28,458 bases of DNA from a virus. The translations under genes were made by a program, and so were the position numbers. The notes below the pieces were generated by a model. It was not told where the DNA came from. It searched no databases and saw nothing but the letters and a program-made list of their open reading frames with translations. Positions 20,901 to 27,393 of the stretch are shown here, piece by piece. The stretch spans positions 1 to 28,458 of the IMG/VR virus record IMGVR_UViG_3300001533_001440, one strand, 5' to 3'. Positions within the stretch are counted from its first letter, which is position 1. Each line of letters opens with the position of its first letter.

Positions 20901-23599
20901 TTATTAAAAAAGCTACCGTTAAAGGAGATGCTTCTTTGCAACAAGTAATTAGTAAAAGTGTGAGAGGAGAGCTTGCTCCATTTATCAAGAGAAGAGAAAC
21001 TACACTCTTAAAGGAAAAAATAAGAAATATAGCTCGTGGTGCAAGAGAAGGAAGGGTTAGCACAAAAGTAGCAATCAAGAAAGTTCAGAATACATTAGTA
21101 GAGGCAATAGATAGTCCCGGTATATCTTTAAGAGAAAAAGGAAAGTTTCTTAGAACTATTAAAAATATTCAAACAGAAAGCCAGCTTAAAAAGAAACTGC
21201 CTGTGATAGAGGAAAGGATCGTAGAAGCAGAGAAGAGAGAGTTGCTGGGAGAAATTAAAGAGGAACTAAAAGAACCACTCACAGTAAAGGTGGGAGACAG
21301 AAGAGTTTCAAAGTATAGTCCAAATGTTACTAAGAAATTAAAGCAGTTTAAAGATCAGCTTTCATTTAAAAATACAGAATCATTTAAGCTTAAAAAATTA
21401 CAGATTACTCAGGAGTGGTATGAACAAAATCCTAACAGTTATCTTCCTGATAGCATTTTAGAACAATTAGAAGAGTTAAATAGAACTCACTTAAGTCTTT
21501 TGAGTAATGAAGAATTAGCAGGACAATTAACGGATATTAGGTCTTTAAAAACACAAGGAAAGACTTTCAAGAGATTAATGAGAGAAAAGAAGAAACGAGA
21601 GCATAAGGAAATAATAGATAGGTTATCAAGCGATATTACTCAAGGAAGGGAAATAAAAAAAGAACCTATTATTTCAGGAAACGAAACTAAGCTCCAGAAG
21701 ATATATGGGACTGTTAAGAAGTTTAGTCTTGGTCAGTTAACTTCTGATACTCTCTTTGATATTTTAGATGAAAAAGCTAAAGGAAAACGCTTTGAAGGTC
21801 AAACTCATAAGTATTTTCAGGGGATTGTTAATTGGGCCAGAGATGTAGAGCTGACTGGTATTACAGAATCTTTTGACCAGGTTGGAAGATTCTTAACCGA
21901 GGGTGTTGAAAAGAACTTAGAAAAGAAAGTTGATTTTGGAGATAAGATTGTTTTAACAAGGAATCAGATGATTGATGTCTATATTAAAAGCCATGACAAA
22001 GCAATATTGGAGAGTATGATACAGGGCAATAATATATCAGCTAATAAAATACAGAAAATTATTGATTCTCTGACAGATGAAGAGATAAAGTTTGGAGATA
22101 ATATTTTAAACTATTATGGGGATTATAGTTATAATAGGATAAATGAGGTTTTTAGGGTAGAAAATTATATGGATCTACCAAAGAATAAAGGATATTCTCC
22201 GATGGGAAAAGATTTAAAATATACCAAAAATGAAGAAGTTAATCTTTTAAAGAATAGTATTGAGTATGCTAAAGCTTCTGTTCCAAAGGGGCCAACAAAG
22301 AAAAGAACAGGATCTAAAGCGCCGGTAAAATTAGGGACAATAGATACATTGGTTAATCATATAATAACTGCTGAACATTATAGAGGATTTGAGTTGGCAA
22401 TTAAAGAGATGAATGCGGTTTTGTCAGGAATGAAAGAAGCAATAACTCAGGAGTTTGGATTAGAATACTACGAGGTTTTAGAGACATGGCTAAAAGATGT
22501 TGCTAATGATGGAAGATATGACGCTTCCAGTGTGGGAAAAGCATTATTAAAAATAAGAAGAAACTTTACCAAGGCATTGTTGGGAGTAAATCTTGTTACT
22601 TCTATTAAGCAGACAATATCAATCTCTGGGTTTTTAACAGAATTAGGAGAAGTACCTCTTACCAAGGGAATTGCAAATTACTGGAGCAACAAGAAAAAGT
22701 GGGATGCTTTCTGGGATGGTGTTCCTCAAATTAAGAAGAGATCAGAGATAATGACGAGAGATATAGGTGCTATTACCAAAGCAAGGAAAGATATAGATAC
22801 ACTTAGGAGAAGAAGCTCTTTATCCGAGAAAACATTAAAGTTAATAAGAATAGCAGATAAACTTACTGTCCGTTCCGGAGCAACTGCTGCCTATATAGAG
22901 TTTAGGAGACAAGGATTTTCAGAAAAAGAAGCTATTAACAAGACTCTTGGAGTTGTCAGAAGAACACAGCCTACCGGTGATATTAAAGATCTGGCAGGAT
23001 TACAGAGAGGTGGAGCATTTGAAAAGTTAATGACTATGTTTATGAATCAGCCGAACAAGTATTATAATATAATTTATGGTAACATTAGGGCGTATAAACA
23101 AGGTAGAATAACAAAAGGTCAATTATCAAGAGCATTGTTGTATTCGTGGATTGTTCCCGGAATTCTCTTTGAGTTTATATCTTCGGGTGGAAGTGGAGAT
23201 CCTGAAGATTACATTACAGCAACTCTTCTTGGGCCGTTTAGGTATATGTTATTGGTTGGAACAATAATAGAAGCAGCGAGAACTGGATTTGATTATGAAT
23301 TTTCTCCAATAAATACAATTCCTAAAAAGATAACTCAAGCAACAAGAGATTTACTTCAGGGTGAGATATTAGAAGGATTGTTAAACTTAGGAGAAGTTGG
23401 ATTGAACGTTGTGGGAGTTCCTACTAACCAGCCAGTGAGAACAGTAACAGGAGCTGCTGACATATTAACAGGAAAGACATCTGACTGGAGAAGATTGATT
23501 TGGAGTGAATGGTCTTTAAAAAGAGGAAGTAAAAAATCTCCTCAATTAGACATCCTTCCTCCTCCTTCATCAAGCAGATCCCCGAAGCCAGCATTTTAA
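17912..23599 (+). CDS. 1895-aa polyvalent-type ejected protein with RelA/SpoT-like domain
   Basis: The largest gene here. Its N-terminus repeats IDFSAFG (3-9 and 32-38), then a coiled coil (about 45-80), and long helical stretches with hydrophobic patches (about 280-330). A small alpha/beta segment lies near 530-592 and a RelA/SpoT-like nucleotidyltransferase domain at about 680-870. A GLPSTFPKWIPSDLRKTSLV segment follows, then Lys-rich helices, and a C-terminal region (about 1545-1870) with hydrophobic helices (SWIVPGILFEFIS, TLLGPFRYMLLVG) resembling the LPD38-like tails of phage polyvalent proteins. Size, place after the tail hub and domain mosaic fit an internal protein delivered with the DNA, comparable in principle to T4 Alt or N4 virion RNA polymerase. 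The enzyme domain is detailed separately. Delivery is inference. Confidence 0.75.
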   Translation: MAIDFSAFGKKATTTVEGIKEKTSGKEKTPGIDFSAFGLSTTKEYQESVVEYEKQKKEYIKEVEDLKQKEKIRKLGLEAIAAEQVRGEREMRTGYLSRRLTVGRVPTVQKQFEATEVYKELKPGIEAALKGTEDILTQKEKELGEIDTSLKLPGWVSSFMKIPATIHEELEERGVVGKMSPGQQRLVKQMEIQNIKSSIDTYKEYLNKKTKDPKLASEFLAGIGEGLVRDKTSKIPFYGSLVRFAELANTIDAAKKMERGEELTDLEKSLVMKQQAEGLPLDRSIMKSAGTVAAEMPTFMIEFAMLGGVKRVVSKGLQRYVGKKLPARVATSIVGATLQGWTNVPELSEKTAGYLIPNYEELQNPAVKRVFGELEKEVSFEEALIQAMGTQAVEYISEYAGLVVEKPMSFLQKATLGRFLARYGVTQAPERVAGIARRFGWNGIIGEIFEEELAELFQAPIEKRPYYNPTTPEGVDRLLTETLGISAFGGLSGISANTIAKISDWRMNNMVERADFDVPKIKPVEKVTTGFKEDTNLRERMARDGYGLWSIFEDKDVAVEEGLNKFGDNFKLIKHISSKETGARSTYEVYVKGVQDIFTAKKEEAKPEVPKELEPVTKKPTFKAGEMKVIQEKPQGLEVSGRPGSSISWPYIEMSAKSLIDASRQALLDLSNSNKRISSDVTILLNTPSSKLKNDVSFIRSYANIFNKISKVEKSRYDSLVKETIKDVSGAEFIGSRIKEVGSLQNKITKELSRERSPFVIKDVLGGRILAQNIEVVNNVLSKIKNLDVVGFRDYFTKPTEFGYRGINLNIKLPNGIIAEIQIHTPESLKIMNEIHDTYYKNKEWKNNETEDYKENVRKAREIADSIWEKGKEEVKIEKLKDIERVEEAEAQVWMELDAAEAGRRIKISEATQQQQATFLGLPSTFPKWIPSDLRKTSLVKRVMNHMEKGTVPNKGKVKELYDVVYNEVKDRAGVEKMPERRKEKTEKEFRAYVKELIKKATVKGDASLQQVISKSVRGELAPFIKRRETTLLKEKIRNIARGAREGRVSTKVAIKKVQNTLVEAIDSPGISLREKGKFLRTIKNIQTESQLKKKLPVIEERIVEAEKRELLGEIKEELKEPLTVKVGDRRVSKYSPNVTKKLKQFKDQLSFKNTESFKLKKLQITQEWYEQNPNSYLPDSILEQLEELNRTHLSLLSNEELAGQLTDIRSLKTQGKTFKRLMREKKKREHKEIIDRLSSDITQGREIKKEPIISGNETKLQKIYGTVKKFSLGQLTSDTLFDILDEKAKGKRFEGQTHKYFQGIVNWARDVELTGITESFDQVGRFLTEGVEKNLEKKVDFGDKIVLTRNQMIDVYIKSHDKAILESMIQGNNISANKIQKIIDSLTDEEIKFGDNILNYYGDYSYNRINEVFRVENYMDLPKNKGYSPMGKDLKYTKNEEVNLLKNSIEYAKASVPKGPTKKRTGSKAPVKLGTIDTLVNHIITAEHYRGFELAIKEMNAVLSGMKEAITQEFGLEYYEVLETWLKDVANDGRYDASSVGKALLKIRRNFTKALLGVNLVTSIKQTISISGFLTELGEVPLTKGIANYWSNKKKWDAFWDGVPQIKKRSEIMTRDIGAITKARKDIDTLRRRSSLSEKTLKLIRIADKLTVRSGATAAYIEFRRQGFSEKEAINKTLGVVRRTQPTGDIKDLAGLQRGGAFEKLMTMFMNQPNKYYNIIYGNIRAYKQGRITKGQLSRALLYSWIVPGILFEFISSGGSGDPEDYITATLLGPFRYMLLVGTIIEAARTGFDYEFSPINTIPKKITQATRDLLQGEILEGLLNLGEVGLNVVGVPTNQPVRTVTGAADILTGKTSDWRRLIWSEWSLKRGSKKSPQLDILPPPSSSRSPKPAF
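19949..20521 (+). other. RelA/SpoT-type alarmone synthetase domain within the 1895-aa protein
   Basis: RelA/SpoT-type domains move pyrophosphate from ATP to GDP/GTP, or in toxic relatives to tRNA or ATP. Seen here, in the family order: SRIKEVGSLQNKI (736-748), matching the gRvKs..Sl.Kl basic motif; KDVLGGRIL with Asp763 where Rel has its catalytic Asp264; DYFTKPTEFGYRG (794-806) matching DY...PK.nGYrS with Tyr804 at the guanosine-stacking place; and AEIQIHT (819-825) with Glu820 as the catalytic Glu323 of the E-x-Q-[IV]-R-T motif (here H replaces R). No HD-type hydrolase motif is present, so it looks like a synthetase without an off-switch. Family membership is my motif match, not a search. 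Confidence 0.75.
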
Positions 23600-23609
23600 T
23601 TAAATAAAC

Positions 23610-24407
23610 ATGTTACCAACAGAAACAAAAAACAAACTAAAGAAACTTTTAAAAATCAAGAGTAATCCAAATCTTGCTCTTTTAGAAATTACAGAACAGA
23701 TAGAAAAAGATATAAAAGAGAGAATGGAAATAGAAATGAGAATTATTAAATCAGAAATTAAAGATGAAATTAAGGCACAAGAGGGACAAATTCAGAATCT
23801 TCCTATTCAAAAGATATTGGATAATATAAAAAAGATTAAAGGAGACAAGGGTGATAAAGGAGAAAAGGGTGAGAAGGGTGACAAGGGAGATAAAGGCGAA
23901 AGAGGTGAAAAAGGAGAGAGGGGAGAAAGAGGAGAGATGGGTGCAAAGGGTGAGGTTGGTCCAAGGGGAAAGCAGGGAGTTTCCGGTGAAGACGGAAAGG
24001 ACGGTAAAATTCCCCAGAAGGGCGTGGATTACTTTACTAATAGTGATATAATGAATATAACACAAAAGGTTGAAAAGTCTCTCAGAGAGCCATTTAAAGA
24101 GCTTAGAGAGCAAATTGAAAGCTTATTGAGGGAAATTAATGTAATAAAACAGAATCGTATGGGCGGGAGAACATTACATCGTGGAGGATATGCTATGGCC
24201 TGGAATGAGCTACTTGGCACGGGAGACGGAGCTAACAAGGAATTTACCTTAAATCATACTCCTCACGAAAGCACAGAATTAATAATACACGTAGGAGGTG
24301 GAGTGCAGTTTAAAGATGATGATTATTCAATAAGCGGTAAAACTATAACTTTTGATACTGCTCCTCCGAGTGGTGCAAAGGTTAGAGCAACTTATAGATA
24401 TGTATAA
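23610..24407 (+). CDS. Collagen-like short fibre protein, 265 aa
   Basis: Three parts. A Lys/Glu-rich coiled coil (about 25-75) is followed by an uninterrupted run of 19 Gly-X-Y triplets (78-134) and a second coiled coil (about 150-185). The C-terminal beta domain (about 200-265) contains GTGDGANKEFTLNHTP and DDDYSISGKTITFDTAPPSG, a module frequent at the end of phage fibres. Many triplets are GEK, GDK and GER, whose charge pairs stabilise triple helices without hydroxyproline. It probably forms a trimer with collagen stalk and knob, as in known phage tail fibres. It overlaps the next gene's start by 8 bases, and follows the ejected protein gene after 10 bases. Confidence 0.8.
   Translation: MLPTETKNKLKKLLKIKSNPNLALLEITEQIEKDIKERMEIEMRIIKSEIKDEIKAQEGQIQNLPIQKILDNIKKIKGDKGDKGEKGEKGDKGDKGERGEKGERGERGEMGAKGEVGPRGKQGVSGEDGKDGKIPQKGVDYFTNSDIMNITQKVEKSLREPFKELREQIESLLREINVIKQNRMGGRTLHRGGYAMAWNELLGTGDGANKEFTLNHTPHESTELIIHVGGGVQFKDDDYSISGKTITFDTAPPSGAKVRATYRYV
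23841..24011 (+). repeat. Collagen-like Gly-X-Y coding repeat (19 triplets)
   Basis: Codons for Gly recur every third position from 23841 to 24011. The middle is a near-regular series of Lys-Gly-Asp/Glu and Arg-Gly-Glu units. Repetition at DNA level is moderate (GGAGA/GGTGA words), so the length could change by slippage. Confidence 0.9.
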
Positions 24408-27393
24408 AAAAATAATAACAATATTAATACTTTTAATGATTCCCTTTTTTGCAGAGGCAGGATTGCTGCAAGATGCTTGGAATAGCTTCTGGGGAATTGG
24501 ACAGCCAGAGTTAGGGGCAACCGTCTGTTATCCTTATCAGGGATGTACCGGACAAGATACTTCTGATTGGACTGGATATCTCTATGTAACCGGTGGAACT
24601 TGGTCAACTACTACTGCGGGAGTAAGTGATTTTGCTTCCTTAGACGATGTTAGTTTGACTTCCACTTCAACGGGAGATGTTCTGTATTTTGACGGGAGTG
24701 ACTGGGTAAATCTTGGAATAGGAAGCGCTGACGAGGTTTTAAAGGTTTCAGGGGGATTGCCTTCTTGGGGAACTGATGAAACAGGAGCTGCTGCTGCAGG
24801 ACAATGGTCAACTTCTACTTATGGAATTTACTATAATTCAGGAGACGTTGTAATGGGAGATACCTCTACTACTACGAGTGCTTTCTGGTTTGATTACACT
24901 AATGATATTTTATATTTAAATGATTTGGAGCTTGCCAATGCTTTAACTAATGATCAGATAGCTTCCTCAACAGAGTTTTTAGAAAATACTACTTATAGTG
25001 CTGGGACTTTACTTGATTTAGTAGGGACAACTTTTAATGTTAATGACGACTTAAGTCAGTATGATAATTCAACATCAAGCTTTTTAACGGTTGAAACAGA
25101 TCCAATATGGAACGCCAGTTCAGGAGATTATGTAGCTTGGGCCGATGCTTCTACTACTAACTGGGACATAGCGTACAGCTGGGGAGATCATAGTTTAGGA
25201 GGATATTTAACGGAAAACCAGAGTATTACAATATCAGGGGATGCTTCAGGAAGTGGAACAACCTCAATTTCAATAGGTCTTGCTACTGATTCAGTAGCTG
25301 ATAATGAAATTGACTATACCAATGTAACCCTTGCAGATTTTACTAACGATGGAGATTATGCAACAACAGGACAATTACATAGTGCTATTACATTAAATAC
25401 AACAAGTTATGATTATCTATCTCTTGCTGGACAGCAGATAACGCTGGGACAGATAGATATATCAGATGATACTAATCTTGCTACTTCGTCAGGTATTACC
25501 TTAACAGGGGATACTCTTGGCTGGGACCCAACTGGCTTGGACTGGGGAGGTAATGCTATTCCTGACGATAAGATTGCTTCTTCAACAGAATACTTAGCTG
25601 ATGAAGATACCACCTATTCAGCAACAGGAACTTTACTTGACTTAACAAGTGAAGTGTTTTCTATTAACGAAGGCACTCTTACTAATAATAAGTATTGTAT
25701 ATATGTAGATGGCACGGGAATAGTATGTAATTCAGATGACAGCGATACTCAGTTAACTCAGGAAGAAGTGGAAGATTATGCTGGAGCAATGGTAGATTCC
25801 AATACAGAAACTTTAATTACTGTAACCTATCAAGACGGGGACGGAACATTGGACTTTATAGTTAACGATGATCTATCCCAGTATGACAATTCAACTTCAA
25901 GCTTCCTGACAGAAAGTCCTTTTGGAGCAGCAATTGACGCTTCAGAGTTAGCTTCGGCTGATTTTGGATCATTTACCTGCGATGGTTCTAACTGCTGGTT
26001 AGATGACGATTCTGTAACTTCAAGCATTATAGCAACGGGAGCAGTAGGAGATGACGCAATTGACTACACCAGCGTAACTCTTGCCGATTTCACAGATGAT
26101 ATTAACAATGCTACTACTGGCACAGCTTTGAGTGATTTTTCTGGTTCAGTAACTGATGCCCAAGTACCAGATGATATTACAATAACAGACAATGCTACTA
26201 CTGGCGTCACAACATTATCTTCTCTAACATCAATAGGAACGATTGGAACTGGAGTTTGGGAAGGAACGGCAATAAACGATACTTATATAGCAAGTTCAGC
26301 CGAATATCTTGCCGACAATGATACTACCTATTCAGCCACCGGAACACTTTTAGATTTAACCGGTACTACTTTTTCTTTGAATGAAGGAACACTAACAAAT
26401 AATAAATACTGTATTTATGTTGACGGAACAGGAATAGTATGTAATTCAGATCCGTCTGGGGGAGGAGATATGCTTAAGTCAACTTATGATTCAGATGAAG
26501 ATAATTTTATTGATACAGCGGCTGGGGGAACTGAAGCCGACAGTTCAGGTTGGACTGGTTTTGTTTATATAACAGGAGGTAGCTGGGGAACTTCAAGTAT
26601 AGATATTTCAGATCATACCAACTTAGCAGGAGGAATAGGAATTACTTTGAGTGGCGATACACTTAATTTAGACAATGATTTCGGAGCAGATATCAATGCT
26701 TCAGAATTAGCGTCAGAAGATTTTGGTAGCTTTACTTGTAATGGAACTAACTGTTGGCTTGATGCTGATTCTGTTACTTCTTCTATAATCGCTACCAATG
26801 CTGTGGGAGATGATGCAATGAATTATTCAGAGGTTACTCTTGCTGATTTTACAGATGATATTAACAATGCTACTACTGGCACAGCTTTGAGTGATTTTTC
26901 TGGAAGCGTGACAGACGCTCAAGTGCCAGATGATATTACAATTTCTTTACCAAATGATAGTATTGATGCAGCTCACATTAATACAATAAATGCTGGTAGG
27001 AGTTTAACTTGGGATACTACAAATGATGAAATGGATGCCGATGCAGAGCTTTATACTCATACGTTTACAATGGTAAGTGAGGCAACTACGACTTATAATG
27101 GAACAATTAAGCACGCATTACCAAGCGCTATTACTATTACAGAAATAAGATGCACAACCGATACAGGAACAACAACAGTTCAATTAGATGAAAGAGGAGC
27201 TTCTACTCCCAATACCGGAGGAACAGATATTATGACTTCTGCTCTTGCCTGTGGCACAATAGCTACTACCAGTTCTTTTAATAACTCTGGAATAGCGGCC
27301 GATGCTTGGATCAACTTAGATATTGATTCGGTTAGTGGAGTTAATTCTACAAGCACAGTTAATGTAAATGTAAAATATGAGATTAATGATTAA
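24400..27393 (+). CDS. Large repetitive fibre or surface protein with signal peptide, 997 aa
   Basis: Start 24400 gives MYKKIITILILLMIPFFAEAGLL, a clear signal peptide with an FAEAG cleavage-type end. The frame is open from 24352, but the leader decides the start. The rest is Thr/Ser/Asp/Gly-rich beta repeats: ASTTNWDIAYSWGDHSLGGY (tail-fibre 'WGNH..GYL' motif), paired TTYSATGTLLDL and NKYCIYVDGTGIVCNSD modules, and paired GSFTC.G.NCWLD modules each with two Cys. The C-terminal beta domain (about 870-997) has ITITEIRCTTDTGTTTVQLD and WINLDIDSVSGVN. It resembles fibre and surface proteins I associate with Patescibacteria and their viruses. Probably host-contact or receptor binding. The last bases overlap the next start by 8. 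Confidence 0.75.
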   Translation: MYKKIITILILLMIPFFAEAGLLQDAWNSFWGIGQPELGATVCYPYQGCTGQDTSDWTGYLYVTGGTWSTTTAGVSDFASLDDVSLTSTSTGDVLYFDGSDWVNLGIGSADEVLKVSGGLPSWGTDETGAAAAGQWSTSTYGIYYNSGDVVMGDTSTTTSAFWFDYTNDILYLNDLELANALTNDQIASSTEFLENTTYSAGTLLDLVGTTFNVNDDLSQYDNSTSSFLTVETDPIWNASSGDYVAWADASTTNWDIAYSWGDHSLGGYLTENQSITISGDASGSGTTSISIGLATDSVADNEIDYTNVTLADFTNDGDYATTGQLHSAITLNTTSYDYLSLAGQQITLGQIDISDDTNLATSSGITLTGDTLGWDPTGLDWGGNAIPDDKIASSTEYLADEDTTYSATGTLLDLTSEVFSINEGTLTNNKYCIYVDGTGIVCNSDDSDTQLTQEEVEDYAGAMVDSNTETLITVTYQDGDGTLDFIVNDDLSQYDNSTSSFLTESPFGAAIDASELASADFGSFTCDGSNCWLDDDSVTSSIIATGAVGDDAIDYTSVTLADFTDDINNATTGTALSDFSGSVTDAQVPDDITITDNATTGVTTLSSLTSIGTIGTGVWEGTAINDTYIASSAEYLADNDTTYSATGTLLDLTGTTFSLNEGTLTNNKYCIYVDGTGIVCNSDPSGGGDMLKSTYDSDEDNFIDTAAGGTEADSSGWTGFVYITGGSWGTSSIDISDHTNLAGGIGITLSGDTLNLDNDFGADINASELASEDFGSFTCNGTNCWLDADSVTSSIIATNAVGDDAMNYSEVTLADFTDDINNATTGTALSDFSGSVTDAQVPDDITISLPNDSIDAAHINTINAGRSLTWDTTNDEMDADAELYTHTFTMVSEATTTYNGTIKHALPSAITITEIRCTTDTGTTTVQLDERGASTPNTGGTDIMTSALACGTIATTSSFNNSGIAADAWINLDIDSVSGVNSTSTVNVNVKYEIND
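25597..25737 (+). repeat. Fibre repeat module A, copy 1
   Basis: Codes for a 47-residue module containing TTYSATGTLLDL, NEGTLTNNKYCIY and VDGTGIVCNSD. Copy 2 lies 714 bases downstream at 26311-26451, has the same length and differs at only a few residues. Confidence 0.9.
25921..26185 (+). repeat. Fibre repeat module B, copy 1
   Basis: Codes for about 88 residues with GSFTCDGSNCWLD, SVTSSIIATGAVGDDAIDY and NNATTGTALSDFSGSVTDAQ. Copy 2 lies at 26680-26944. Within it, 53 bases at 26092-26144 are identical to 26851-26903, more than coding similarity alone would demand. Confidence 0.9.
26311..26451 (+). repeat. Fibre repeat module A, copy 2
   Basis: Second copy of the TTYSATGTLLDL/VDGTGIVCNSD module. 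With copy 1 and the B modules, the order A-B-A-B shows a tandem duplication of roughly 0.75 kb. Confidence 0.9.
26680..26944 (+). repeat. Fibre repeat module B, copy 2
   Basis: Second copy of the GSFTC.G.NCWLD module, with the identical 53-base stretch at 26851-26903. The offset to copy 1 is 759 bases versus 714 for module A, so about 45 bases were gained or lost between copies. Confidence 0.9.

Noticed and set aside
23751-24113. Open frames on both strands inside the collagen-like gene
   Set aside because: The Gly-X-Y repeat keeps other frames free of stops; the collagen frame has the clear domain structure.
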